Positions 25,264 to 33,884 of a stretch of 64,000 nucleotides of DNA are shown here, in pieces. Every line of letters starts with the position of its first letter. The stretch's first letter is position 1. Below the pieces are notes generated by a model that saw nothing but the letters and a program-made list of their open reading frames with translations, had not been told where the DNA came from and searched no databases. Source of the stretch: Sulfuriferula sp047300855 (GTDB lineage: Bacteria > Pseudomonadota > Gammaproteobacteria > Burkholderiales > Sulfuriferulaceae); contig NZ_CP170197.1 of the NCBI RefSeq assembly GCF_047300855.1, positions 2,604,001 through 2,668,000 on the forward strand, given 5' to 3'. The position numbers were made by a program, and so were the translations under genes.

Positions 25264-25392
25264 ATTCACTTTGACCGGCAGCAAACCATGTTTAATGGGT
25301 TGAGCAGGAACGTAAATGGCTGAGCAGCAGGTTCAATTTGCTTCGCCACTACGTATTTGCGTGTCAGCGCCAAATTAACACATTGCGCTGGT

Positions 25393-25755
25393 TTATGCCT
25401 CTCGTCCCGTATAGTGCCCTACCAGCAAAGCTTCGGGCACTCGATCGCGAATCGCCCCCGCTATTTCCAGCACAACGCCGGAACGATGCCGCAGCGATAC
25501 CCACAGCACGTTGATTGACAGGTTCACATCGGCAAATACCACTTCTCTATAGCAGGCGAGAACCGCCTCGATACTGAGCACGGTACGCTCGATGTAGACT
25601 TTTGGCTGCTGCCGAAGCTTGGGCAATAGCATCATGAAGTCGGTCAGCATTTTTCCATTTTCATCGTGTGTGGGAACAATTTTCCACATCGGCAAAGCCG
25701 GTTTGGCGGTTTGCGCAGTAAGTACCGCTCGACTGGAGAAACGTGCCGGTTTCAT
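25393..25755 (-). CDS. Conserved-looking hypothetical protein
   Basis: 120 residues with no signal peptide or membrane segment. It contains a MWKIVPTHDENGKMLTDFMMLLPKL stretch and VLWVSLRHRSGVVLEIAGAIRDRVP, suggesting a small mixed alpha/beta domain. The ribosome site is weak (ATAGG). It lies 53 bases downstream of the CBS-domain gene on the same strand and may share its transcript. I do not recognise the family. Confidence 0.6.
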   Translation of the reverse strand: MKPARFSSRAVLTAQTAKPALPMWKIVPTHDENGKMLTDFMMLLPKLRQQPKVYIERTVLSIEAVLACYREVVFADVNLSINVLWVSLRHRSGVVLEIAGAIRDRVPEALLVGHYTGREA

Positions 25756-25808
25756 GAGCCTATCTTCATGGATGAAGTTTGCGCGCTGTGACGAAGTTAC
25801 TATACTTC

Positions 25809-26405
25809 TCAGTGCGCCAACTGGGTTTCAATTTCGGCGAAAGTACGCGCAATTTCCGCAGTCTGCACGGTAACGCCAAGCTGCCGGGTCAGGCGCGACA
25901 GCGACAGGATGCCACGCACCTTCTGCGGCAATCCCGGGGCTGGCCGATCCACCACCAGCGCATGCTGGCGTCCACTTGCTTTAAGCGTGGCCAGTACATT
26001 GCCCGCCCTGGCACGTTCTACATCATTCATGCAAATCACTTCGAGCCTGTCGCCCGGCGTCATGATGTCCTGCACCAAGATCTCCGCATGAGTGCAGCCG
26101 GTATTCTGGATCACCTGCATCGGCTTTTCACCCATCAAGTCGGTGGAAGTAACTAATCCTAATATCGTATTTTTTGCATCCACAACCAGCAACAAGCGCA
26201 CGCCACGGTGAATCATTTTGTGTTGCGCTTCTTCTATGCTTTCCAAAGGAAAAATAGTGTATGCCGTCACGATTTTGAAATCGGTCATCACATCCAGCGC
26301 GGGGCTATTCAGGGTGACCCGTTCAGGCAGATTCTGTACGGGTTTATGAAAAGTTGCACCGGACTCAAGCCGTCCGGAAGGAAGCTGGTGATAGGTTTCG
26401 CTCAT
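25809..26405 (-). CDS. CBS-domain pair protein
   Basis: 198 residues with two CBS motifs: the first about 45-100 (IEEAQHKMIHRGVRLLLVVDAKNTILGLVTSTDL), the second about 110-185 (VQDIMTPGDRLEVICMNDVERA, ALVVDRPAPGLPQKVRGILSLS). No other domain is present. CBS pairs bind adenosyl ligands such as AMP, ATP or SAM and regulate partner proteins. The partner is unknown; the small gene at 25393 is its only close neighbour. Confidence 0.85.
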   Translation of the reverse strand: MSETYHQLPSGRLESGATFHKPVQNLPERVTLNSPALDVMTDFKIVTAYTIFPLESIEEAQHKMIHRGVRLLLVVDAKNTILGLVTSTDLMGEKPMQVIQNTGCTHAEILVQDIMTPGDRLEVICMNDVERARAGNVLATLKASGRQHALVVDRPAPGLPQKVRGILSLSRLTRQLGVTVQTAEIARTFAEIETQLAH

Positions 26406-26499
26406 AGTTGTCGCCTTGTCTGATTTTATCGTGTTCTACCCTGTTCTCCTGCCAATCACAGGCTAGTCTGAACCAATATAAACCTTCACAGACAAAACC

Positions 26500-27114
26500 T
26501 CAATCAGCCAGTGCGCGCTCGACTTCATTCCGAATTGCGATATCAGCCCCGGGGCCAAAGTGACTGGTCAACGGATCGAAATCGTCGGTGAAGGCATAAT
26601 CGAATTTCACATCCTGCAAACCCAGGGCACCGAACAGTCGGTTTTCGAATGAATAATCGTCGGGCTGGGCAATAATGGTCGGCCAGCCTGACACGCCGCA
26701 AGATAATATCGGCCCAAAAAATATCAGTCCCGGCTTATTCTTGCAGCGCAGCGCGCAACTACCTTCGGTGCGTCCAGACATGGGCAAAAAATCAATGGTG
26801 CGCGAGAATCGGTTTTCGCGGCTCAGCACGATATCCGTCTTGCCCGAGATATGGCGGGCTTCGTGGCCGTAGGCCATGGTTTGCGCAGCAGCCGCGCTGC
26901 GCCAGGCATCCACATCCTGCGCACCGAGGTGACTGGGATAAAAAATGAATTTGAGCGACATGATGGTATTGATCTGCGTCAGGATTTCCGGGCTAAAAAT
27001 GGGCGAATTGATCAGAATGCCACCGCCCTCCTTGTCGGCCAGAAAAAAAACTGCCGGGTGGGTGCCCGGCAGGTAGTACACGCTACGATCAAAGGATTCG
27101 TACAGTTTTTGCAT
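26500..27114 (-). CDS. Metallo-beta-lactamase-like protein lacking the metal motif
   Basis: 204 residues. The N-terminal order resembles the MBL fold: YYLPGTHPAVFFLADKEGGG, ILINSPIF and LKFIFYPSHLGAQDVDAW. Where active enzymes have HxHxDH this protein has SHLGAQDVDAW, so metal binding is probably lost. It is therefore likely a non-catalytic or altered MBL-fold protein. AGGA precedes the ATG. It lies eight bases after the rppH stop and is presumably in the same transcript. The fold assignment is tentative. Confidence 0.5.
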   Translation of the reverse strand: MQKLYESFDRSVYYLPGTHPAVFFLADKEGGGILINSPIFSPEILTQINTIMSLKFIFYPSHLGAQDVDAWRSAAAAQTMAYGHEARHISGKTDIVLSRENRFSRTIDFLPMSGRTEGSCALRCKNKPGLIFFGPILSCGVSGWPTIIAQPDDYSFENRLFGALGLQDVKFDYAFTDDFDPLTSHFGPGADIAIRNEVERALAD

Positions 27115-27122
27115 TAAATATC

Positions 27123-27653
27123 CTATTCGTGATGATGCACCTGGCCGAAAAGCCGGGCGGTCCCATGTTTGCGCGTCGCATCGCGCTCAAGATAACGTTC
27201 CAGTTCAGTCAGCGCGGAGCGATATACGTCACGCTTGAAGTCTACAACCGATTCCATCGCTGTCCAGTAATCGTTCCAACGCCAGGCATCGAATTCAGGG
27301 TGCGTAGAGGCGCGCAGGCACACGTCGCAGTCGCGCCCCGTCAGGCGCAGCAAAAACCATATCTGTTTCTGCCCACGATAATTACCGCGCCAGTCGCGCC
27401 GCACCCACTGATTCGGAACGTCATAGCGCAACCAGTCGCGGGTGCGCCCAAGGATGCGCACATGCTGCGCGCCCAAACCGACTTCCTCCATCAGTTCCCG
27501 GTACATGGCCTGTTCCGGGGTTTCGCCGTGGTTGATCCCACCCTGCGGAAACTGCCAGGAATGTTGCCGTATACGCTTGCCCCAAAAAACCTCATTCCGG
27601 GAATTACATAGAATGATGCCGACATTGGGGCGATATCCCTCCTTGTCGATCAT
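27123..27653 (-). CDS. rppH: RNA pyrophosphohydrolase RppH
   Basis: 176 residues from the ATG at 27653, giving the standard N-terminus MIDKEGYRPNVGIILCN. The open frame extends another 91 codons upstream, but that part is not RppH-like. The Nudix box is complete (GGINHGETPEQAMYRELMEEVGL type, with REx2EE), and WLRYDVPNQWVRRDWRGNYRGQKQIWFLLRL is the classic RppH core. It removes pyrophosphate from 5'-triphosphate mRNA ends and starts decay. It is divergent from the LRV gene at 27866. Confidence 0.95.
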   Translation of the reverse strand: MIDKEGYRPNVGIILCNSRNEVFWGKRIRQHSWQFPQGGINHGETPEQAMYRELMEEVGLGAQHVRILGRTRDWLRYDVPNQWVRRDWRGNYRGQKQIWFLLRLTGRDCDVCLRASTHPEFDAWRWNDYWTAMESVVDFKRDVYRSALTELERYLERDATRKHGTARLFGQVHHHE

Positions 27654-27865
27654 ATCCGTCACCAAAATTAATCCGTTACAATTGATTCCATTTTTCCACA
27701 GTTCGTAAACATTGGAAAGACACGATGCGCTTCCCTGAACCCCTATTTCCGGAACCCCGTGTATTACGTTGTAAATTGCGGCGCAAATCCACAGCTCGCC
27801 AGCCGCGATTTGGCTTAATGAGCCGATGATATTTTTATTCTCAATATACCCCGCAAATCCGAATA

Positions 27866-28297
27866 ATGGATGATCTGGAAAAACACTATAAAGCGCTTCC
27901 GCTAGCCGAAAGATTGGACCTGGCACTGTCGGAATCCTTGCCTGCGCATTACCGCCCCTTCATGGTGCATGAGCAGTGGATGGTCATCAAATGCTACTTT
28001 GCCCGTCGTGCGGACCTCAGTCAGGACGAAGTCGCTGCGTTGATTGAAGATCAGGATCACGTCATCCGTCTGTGCATCGCCAAACGTCCCGACCTCACCC
28101 CAATCATGGTGGAAAAATGCGTCAGGGATCGCGACCCCAATGTACGTCATGCCATCTCGCGCAATGCGCTCATCAGCGAGGCGCAACGTACGCTACTCAG
28201 GCAGGACGAAGATCCACTGGTGGCGCGTGCAGCCGCCAAAGGCGCGAAGGCTACGCAATACCGGCAAAGGCCAGGCCAAACCAGGCTCATTAAATAA
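27866..28297 (+). CDS. LRV/HEAT-like repeat protein
   Basis: 143 residues, all-helical. Two or three leucine-rich-variant-type units are visible in the middle, with the pattern VIRLCIAKRPDLTPIMVEKC, then VRDRDPNVRHAISRNALIS. Such repeats usually mediate protein contacts. No iron-sulfur Cys cluster, signal peptide or membrane segment is seen. It is divergent from rppH. Function is unknown. Confidence 0.65.
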   Translation: MDDLEKHYKALPLAERLDLALSESLPAHYRPFMVHEQWMVIKCYFARRADLSQDEVAALIEDQDHVIRLCIAKRPDLTPIMVEKCVRDRDPNVRHAISRNALISEAQRTLLRQDEDPLVARAAAKGAKATQYRQRPGQTRLIK

Positions 28298-28345
28298 CCG
28301 GTCCTCTTATCCAGGGCGTGAAAACCGGTCACGACTCTTCTTTTT

Positions 28346-28367
28346 TTGTCACAATACTGTCATATAA
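28346..28367 (+). promoter_or_regulatory. Pho box upstream of pstS
   Basis: Two 11-base direct units, TTGTCACAATA then CTGTCATATAA, match the PhoB-binding consensus (CTGTCAT with 11-base period). They lie 66 bases before the pstS start. Confidence 0.75.
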
Positions 28368-28432
28368 ATAGCTCAAACTGATTGCGGTTTTGGTATTTCC
28401 AAATACCTCAGTTTCCCATTAATAAGGAGTTC

Positions 28433-29476
28433 ATGATGCTAGCAGCAGCTCTCAAACGTTTATACCAACCCCTTGCAATAGGTTTCATTGCTTCCAGCAT
28501 GGTCCTCGGCGCCCAAGTTGCTGCGGCAGCCGATACGCTGACGGGCGCTGGTGGCACCGCCATCTACCCCGTGCTGTCTAAATGGGCTGCCGCCTATAAG
28601 AAAGACACCGGTACCGAGGTCAATTACCAATCCATCGGTTCGGGAGGGGGCATCAAGCAAATCAAGAGCAAGACCGTGGCTTTCGCCAACAGCGATAAAC
28701 CGCTGACCCCGGACGATCTGAACAAATCCGATCTGGCGCAATTTCCGGCTGTCATTATCGGCATCACCCCGGTGGTCAATCTGCCTGGCGTGAAACCGGG
28801 CGAAATGGTATTGAATGGCACCGTTCTGGCTGACATTTATCTGGGCAAGATCACCAAATGGAATAGCCCGGCTATCCAGGCGCTCAACCCGGGCATGAAA
28901 CTGCCTGACATGGCGATTTCCACTGTGCATCGTTCCGACGGTTCCGGTACTACTTTCAACTTCACCGACTACCTGGCCAAAGTAAGCCCGGAATGGAAAG
29001 AAAAAGTGGGTTCCGATACCTCGGTGTCCTGGCCGAGTGGCGTGGGCGGCAAAGGCAATGAAGGTGTGGCCGGCTTTGTGAAACAGCTGCCTGGTTCGAT
29101 TGGGTATGTGGAATACGCTTACACCATGGAAACCAAACTGACCTACACCCGCATGGCAAATGCCGACGGCAAAGTGGTTACTCCCAGCATGGACAGCTTC
29201 CAAGCCGCCGCTGGCAATGCCGATTTCTCCAAGGTCAGCGATTTTTACCTGATTCTGACCAACCAGCCAGGCGCGAAAAGCTGGCCCATCACGGCTGCCA
29301 CCTACATCCTGATGCGCAAGGACTATCCCAAAGCCGAAAATGAGAAAGTGCTTAAATTCGCTAAATGGTTCCTTGAACATGGTCAGGCCGATGCCGAAAA
29401 GCTGGCCTACGTACCGCTGCCCAAGCGTACTGTCAGCTTGATTGAAGCCTACTGGAAAAAAGAATTGGGTATTTAA
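28433..29476 (+). CDS. pstS: Phosphate ABC transporter substrate-binding protein PstS
   Basis: 347 residues from the ATG at 28433; the ATG at 28436 is better spaced from AAGGAG and equally possible. The signal peptide ends near AAAAD. Typical PstS segments are LTGAGGTAIYPVLSKW, IGSGGGIKQIKSKTVAFANSDKPL, HRSDGSGTTFNFTDYL and GSIGYVEYAYT. It binds periplasmic phosphate for the PstABC importer, but no pstC, pstA or pstB follows here, so the gene is an orphan copy or stands apart from its operon. A Pho box precedes it and a strong terminator ends it. Confidence 0.95.
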   Translation: MMLAAALKRLYQPLAIGFIASSMVLGAQVAAAADTLTGAGGTAIYPVLSKWAAAYKKDTGTEVNYQSIGSGGGIKQIKSKTVAFANSDKPLTPDDLNKSDLAQFPAVIIGITPVVNLPGVKPGEMVLNGTVLADIYLGKITKWNSPAIQALNPGMKLPDMAISTVHRSDGSGTTFNFTDYLAKVSPEWKEKVGSDTSVSWPSGVGGKGNEGVAGFVKQLPGSIGYVEYAYTMETKLTYTRMANADGKVVTPSMDSFQAAAGNADFSKVSDFYLILTNQPGAKSWPITAATYILMRKDYPKAENEKVLKFAKWFLEHGQADAEKLAYVPLPKRTVSLIEAYWKKELGI

Positions 29477-29537
29477 GGCTATACAAGGGGGATTCAATAC
29501 CCCCTTCAGCTTTACTGATCGATTCTGTTTAACATCA

Positions 29538-29560
29538 GGGTGGCGCAAGCCACCCTTTTT
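29538..29560 (+). terminator. Rho-independent terminator of pstS
   Basis: GGGTGGC, GCAA loop, GCCACCC, then TTTTT. A 7-bp GC-rich stem with U-run 62 bases after the pstS stop. It shows pstS is monocistronic. Confidence 0.9.
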
Positions 29561-29581
29561 GTTTGGGTATAACGCCTAAAG

Positions 29582-30412
29582 TCAAAGCCCCGTAAAAAAC
29601 CGCTCGCGCATTTCCTCAAGCCCCAATGTTTCCAGCACTTCATTCAATCGCTCCGCCGGACGTTTGCGCGGCAGATCTTTATAGCTGGCAATAATCAGTT
29701 CATTTTTCATCGAGTGCTCCCACCCCACCAGTTCGGTCACGCTTACCTGATAGCCGTGCGCTTCCAACTGCAGGCAACGTAGGACGTTGGTGATCTGACT
29801 GCCGAATTCACGCGTATGCAAGGGATGCCGCCATATTTCGGTGAGCACGTTTTTAGCCAGCGTTTTGCTTTTGTTTTTCTTCAACACTGAAGCCACTTCT
29901 GCCTGGCAACAGGGTACCAGCACCATGAACTGCGCCTGTTTCTTCAGCGCAAAATGAATCGCGTCGTCGGTAGCCGTGTTGCATGCATGTAGCGCCGTAA
30001 CAATGTCCACTTTGGCCGGCAACAAGTCGGAAGTAATGGATTCAGCCACTGACAGGTTGAGGAAGCTCATGCCCGCGAAACCCAGTCTGGCCGCGAGTTC
30101 CTGCGACTTTTTCACCAGTTCGTCGCGAGTCTCAATCCCGTAAATGTGCGACGCATTATTGAGCGTCTTGAAAAACAGGTCATACAGAATGAAGCCCAGA
30201 TAGGACTTGCCGGCGCCATGGTCCACCAACCGGATATCGGCGTGGTCCTGCTGGACGGCCTGCAGCAATGGTTCGATGAATTGGTACAGGTGATATACCT
30301 GCTTGAGTTTGCGACGGCTATCCTGGTTCATTTTGCCGTCGCGGGTGAGGATATGCAGCTCCTTGAGCAACTCAACGGACTGACCCGGCTTGATTTCGTC
30401 CATGCCGTTCAT
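29582..30412 (-). CDS. SAM-dependent methyltransferase (Methyltransf_32-like)
   Basis: 276 residues. A Rossmann methyltransferase core has the SAM loop LVDHGAGKSYLGFILYDL near residue 65, the acidic end of beta-2 in YGIETRDELVKKSQELA, and ALHACNTATDDAIHFALKK followed by FMVLVPCCQAE. The HACNxATDxAI and PCCQ patterns are those of the METTL25/Methyltransf_32 group. The substrate is unknown. Its ATG overlaps the stop of the spermidine-synthase-like gene (ATGA), so the two are coupled. Confidence 0.82.
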   Translation of the reverse strand: MNGMDEIKPGQSVELLKELHILTRDGKMNQDSRRKLKQVYHLYQFIEPLLQAVQQDHADIRLVDHGAGKSYLGFILYDLFFKTLNNASHIYGIETRDELVKKSQELAARLGFAGMSFLNLSVAESITSDLLPAKVDIVTALHACNTATDDAIHFALKKQAQFMVLVPCCQAEVASVLKKNKSKTLAKNVLTEIWRHPLHTREFGSQITNVLRCLQLEAHGYQVSVTELVGWEHSMKNELIIASYKDLPRKRPAERLNEVLETLGLEEMRERFFTGL

Positions 30413-31188
30413 GCCAGCCCCTTGTGGTCATGCGCATTCATCACACGCAATCCCTCAACAAAATGAGTGAATTCCAGCCCCAGGTCAGTTTGCAGACGCT
30501 CCGCGCGGTTGCGCAAGGCTTCCCATCCGGTATGGCGAGGCTTGCTGGCGAAGCCGAATACGATGATATTGCCGCGTCGCTCGGCAGGCAGGCACAGAAT
30601 GCGTCCATCAAAGGCAGTTTCGATGCGTTTGAGGTAAACATCGAAGTTGGGATCGCTGCCCCACAGATTGACCGACAGCACGCCCTGTTGCGTGAGCGCC
30701 ATCGCGCAATGGTCGTAGAAATCCTGGGTGGCGAGGGATTCGACCTGGCAGCCGGAATCAAAGCCGTCCAGCAGAATGGCATCCCACCCCAAGTGTTCAA
30801 CTACATAACTCGCCGCGTCGCCATGCACCACCTGCAAACGCTCATCGTCTGCAGGTAGCTGGAAAAATGATCGGGCAGCGGCGATCACTTGCGAGTTGAT
30901 TTCCACGGCAGTCAGTTTTGTTGCATGCATCCGATGGTAAAGAAATTTCGCCAGGGAACCACCACCCAGCCCCAGCATCAGCACACGCTCCGGCGGCGCC
31001 ACGAGCAGCAGAAAACCCAGCATGGCGCGGGTATAGGACAGCTCCAGACCGTTGGGGTCGGACAACCGCATGGCTGATTGCACCGTGTCATTACCCAGGT
31101 GCAGAAAGCGCACGCCGTCCTGCTCGCTGATTTCGACGGTGTCAAGATCAGACACCGCCTTGTGAATACGTCGCTTGAAAAATCGCAT
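30409..31188 (-). CDS. Spermidine-synthase-like protein
   Basis: 259 residues. Central spermidine-synthase-type Rossmann motifs are VLMLGLGGGSLAKFLYHRM, LTAVEINSQVIAAARSFF, VVHGDAASYV and WDAILLDGFDSG. The N-terminal strand domain is short. Members of this SpeE-like group are often not true spermidine synthases, because acceptor-binding residues vary. It is first in a two-gene unit with the methyltransferase. It is divergent from proS with an 80-base shared promoter region. Confidence 0.82.
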   Translation of the reverse strand: MRFFKRRIHKAVSDLDTVEISEQDGVRFLHLGNDTVQSAMRLSDPNGLELSYTRAMLGFLLLVAPPERVLMLGLGGGSLAKFLYHRMHATKLTAVEINSQVIAAARSFFQLPADDERLQVVHGDAASYVVEHLGWDAILLDGFDSGCQVESLATQDFYDHCAMALTQQGVLSVNLWGSDPNFDVYLKRIETAFDGRILCLPAERRGNIIVFGFASKPRHTGWEALRNRAERLQTDLGLEFTHFVEGLRVMNAHDHKGLA

Positions 31189-31268
31189 GAAAATCCTATT
31201 TGTAAACGCAGCGCAGACGTAGCTGTTAAAATTGCCATCATTTTACGAACAACCGGATAGCTTACACC

Positions 31269-32969
31269 ATGCGCGTCTCACAATTTTTCCTTTCCACCCT
31301 GAAAGAAGCGCCGTCCGAAGCTGAACTCATCAGCCATCGCCTGATGCTGCGCGCGGGTTTCATCAAACGACTGGGTTCCGGTTTATACACATGGATGCCG
31401 TTGGGTTTGCGCGTATTGCGCAAGGTCGAGGCCGTGGTGCGCGAGGAAATGAACAAGGCAGGTGCAATTGAATTGCTGATGCCTGCGGTGCAGCCTGCCG
31501 AATTGTGGCAGGAAACCGGGCGTTGGGATGTATTTGGCCCGCAGATGCTGAAAATCAAGGACCGTCACGAACGTGATTTCTGCTTCGGGCCCACTCACGA
31601 GGAAGTCATTACCGACATCGCGCGCCGCGAGATCAAAAGCTACCGTCAACTGCCGCTGAATTTTTACCAGATCCAGACCAAATTCCGCGACGAGATTCGC
31701 CCGCGTTTCGGCGTGATGCGCGCACGCGAGTTCATGATGAAGGACGCCTATTCTTTTCATGACGATTTCGCCAGCTTGGAGCAAACTTACCAAGCCATGT
31801 ACGAGGCCTATACACGCATTTTCACCCGGCTCGGGTTGAAATTTCGAGCCGTGGCGGCCGATACCGGCGCAATTGGCGGTTCCGGCTCGCATGAATTCCA
31901 CGTGCTGGCTGATTCGGGCGAGGACGCGATAGCGTACAACCCGGATTCCGACTATGCGGCTAACGTGGAACTGGCGGAAGCGATGACGCCACTCACTCCA
32001 CGTCCAGCGGCCACGCAAGCACTGTCAAAAATTCCGACACCAGGCCAGCATAGCATTGAAGAAATCGCTGATTTCCTCAAAATTCCCCCAGCCAAAACCG
32101 TGAAAACGCTTATTGTGGAAGGCGCAGAAGGCCCGGTGGCGCTGCTGTTGCGCGGCGATCATCAGTTGAACGAGGTCAAAGCCGCCAAACTCATCGGTCA
32201 GGAGATCCGTTTTGCCAGCGAGGCCCAGGTACGCTCGGTGGCGGGTTGTAGCGCCGGTTCGATTGGGCCGGTGGGATTGAACATCCCCGTCATTGCCGAT
32301 CGCGCGGTGGCAGCGATGGCTGATTTTGTGTGCGGCGCCAATGAGGACGGCTTTCATTTGACTGGTGTCAACTTTGCCCGCGATCTGCCCGAACCCGATG
32401 TAGCGGACATCCGTAACGCCGTCGCAGGCGACCCCAGCCCCGACGGCAAAGGTGCGCTGGATATTTGCAGGGGGATTGAAGTCGGCCATATTTTCCAATT
32501 GCGCACCAAATATTCCGAAGCCATGGGATGCAGCTATCTGGATGAGGCGGGTAAAGCACAGACCATGGAAATGGGCTGCTATGGCATTGGCGTATCGCGT
32601 ATTGTTGCCGCCGCCATCGAGCAGAATTTCGACGCGCGCGGCATGATGCTGCCCGAAACGATGGCACCATTTTTGCTGGCAATTGTGCCTGTCGGTTATC
32701 AAAAAAGTGAAGTTGTGCGCGAAACTGCCGATAATCTCTACAGGGAATTGCTTCAGGCTGGCATTGACGTATTAATGGATGACCGCAATGAGCGCCCAGG
32801 TGTAATGTTTGCCGACATGGAACTGATCGGCATCCCTCATCGCGTGGTGATCGGCGAACGCGGCCTGAAAGACGGCCTGATTGAATATCAGGGGCGGCGC
32901 GATGACGCGGCTCGTACTATTCCGGTCGCTGAAATGAGCGGATTTTTGACCCAACTCTTGGCACAATAA
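31269..32969 (+). CDS. proS: Prolyl-tRNA synthetase (bacterial type)
   Basis: 566 residues, the normal length of ProS with the inserted editing domain. Class II motifs are visible: motif 1 near LGSGLYTWMPLGLRVL, motif 2 FRDEIRPRFGVMRAREFMMKDAYSFH, and motif 3 in MGCYGIGVSRIVAAAIEQ. The YbaK-like editing insert lies at about 225-385 (VKTLIVEG, LLLRGDHQLNEVKAAKL). The anticodon domain is C-terminal. It charges tRNA-Pro. The slt gene follows immediately after its stop. Confidence 0.97.
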   Translation: MRVSQFFLSTLKEAPSEAELISHRLMLRAGFIKRLGSGLYTWMPLGLRVLRKVEAVVREEMNKAGAIELLMPAVQPAELWQETGRWDVFGPQMLKIKDRHERDFCFGPTHEEVITDIARREIKSYRQLPLNFYQIQTKFRDEIRPRFGVMRAREFMMKDAYSFHDDFASLEQTYQAMYEAYTRIFTRLGLKFRAVAADTGAIGGSGSHEFHVLADSGEDAIAYNPDSDYAANVELAEAMTPLTPRPAATQALSKIPTPGQHSIEEIADFLKIPPAKTVKTLIVEGAEGPVALLLRGDHQLNEVKAAKLIGQEIRFASEAQVRSVAGCSAGSIGPVGLNIPVIADRAVAAMADFVCGANEDGFHLTGVNFARDLPEPDVADIRNAVAGDPSPDGKGALDICRGIEVGHIFQLRTKYSEAMGCSYLDEAGKAQTMEMGCYGIGVSRIVAAAIEQNFDARGMMLPETMAPFLLAIVPVGYQKSEVVRETADNLYRELLQAGIDVLMDDRNERPGVMFADMELIGIPHRVVIGERGLKDGLIEYQGRRDDAARTIPVAEMSGFLTQLLAQ

Positions 32970-32970
32970 A

Positions 32971-33615
32971 TTGAAAATACTTGATATTTTTGGTAAAAGC
33001 CTGATCGCCGCGAGCGCTCTGCTGGTGGCAATGGCTGCGCATGCAGGCGGCCAGATTTATGAGCCGATGTCGGCCAGCGTGCGCGCCGCTCTGGGCAAAT
33101 CAGTCGCGGATTCTCCCGTCACACATGTCAGTTTTCTCGACAACCCGCATGGTCAGGCGTGGCTGGCCGAAATGTCACAACGCCTCAGCAAACGCATGCC
33201 CGATCCCGGGCAACGGGTGGATTTTCTGAATACAGTCTATTACGAGGCTACCCGCGCCGGACTCGACCCTGAAATGATATTGGGACTGATAGAAGTGGAG
33301 TCCGGTTTCAAGAAGTATGCGATTTCCAGCGTGTCAGCACGTGGCTACATGCAAGTCATGCCATTCTGGGTAAAAACCGTTGGCACACCCAACCAGGATT
33401 TGTTTCACCTGCGTACCAATCTGCGCTACGGCTGCAATATCCTGCGGCTCTATCTGGATATCGAAAAAGGCAATCTATACCGCGCTCTGGGTCGCTACAA
33501 TGGCAGTTTAGGCAAGCCGGAATATCCGGCCATGGTGCTATCCGCCTGGCAAAAACACTGGACCTTCCGTCCCTTCACCAAGACAGCGCAGAACGCTATT
33601 CCTCCGCGTAGCTAG
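32971..33615 (+). CDS. Lytic transglycosylase (SLT domain)
   Basis: 214 residues from a TTG start one base after the proS stop. A signal peptide (ALLVAMAAHA) is followed by an SLT catalytic domain with the active Glu in LGLIEVESGFKKYAIS. ARGYMQVMPFW, LRYGCNILRLYLD and ALGRYNGSLG complete the family-1 motif set. It cleaves peptidoglycan in the periplasm. The TAG stop at 33613-33615 is the first three bases of the palindromic element, so the element's insertion probably created or replaced the original 3' end. Confidence 0.9.
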   Translation: MKILDIFGKSLIAASALLVAMAAHAGGQIYEPMSASVRAALGKSVADSPVTHVSFLDNPHGQAWLAEMSQRLSKRMPDPGQRVDFLNTVYYEATRAGLDPEMILGLIEVESGFKKYAISSVSARGYMQVMPFWVKTVGTPNQDLFHLRTNLRYGCNILRLYLDIEKGNLYRALGRYNGSLGKPEYPAMVLSAWQKHWTFRPFTKTAQNAIPPRS

Positions 33616-33881
33616 TGTACTGTTTCACACTAAACGGCACTTACAGAGCCACCCAAAAACGCCCTGACAAGGCGCGGCGCGCAGGCAATGGCCATTCCCT
33701 TGTCAAGCGCCGCAACGTGGGCAGGGCGTTTTTGGGTGGCTCCCTGCGGGCGCGCCCCTGATGGGTCATCTGCGGCGTTGCGTTTACTTGCCATAGAACA
33801 GCTATGGCTGCGCAAACGCGCCTTGCAGCTGACCCATCAGGGGAACGCTGTAAGTGCCGTTTAGTGTGAAACAGTACACTA
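33613..33881. repeat. 269-bp palindromic cruciform-like element (MITE-like)
   Basis: Outer arms 33613-33646 and 33848-33881 are a perfect 34-bp inverted repeat (TAGTGTACTGTTTCACACTA...). Inside are two more hairpins: 33647-33666 with 33722-33741 (20/20, AGCCACCCAAAAACGCCCTG) and 33756-33768 with 33830-33842 (13/13, CCCTGATGGGTCA). The second hairpin has a further partly paired stem. The outer ends are TA/TA. It fills the whole gap between slt and the efflux adaptor gene and encodes no protein. It looks like a non-autonomous mobile element; the parent transposase is not in this window. Confidence 0.9.
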
Positions 33882-33884
33882 ATC

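Noticed and set aside
25265..25392. Possible tRNA or small RNA gene
   Set aside because: No cloverleaf, T-loop GGTTCRA in context or promoter could be assembled; only a terminator hairpin stands nearby.
27654..27926. N-terminal extension of RppH
   Set aside because: The extra 91 codons have no similarity to RppH and overlap the divergent gene start; the ATG at 27653 gives the normal N-terminus.
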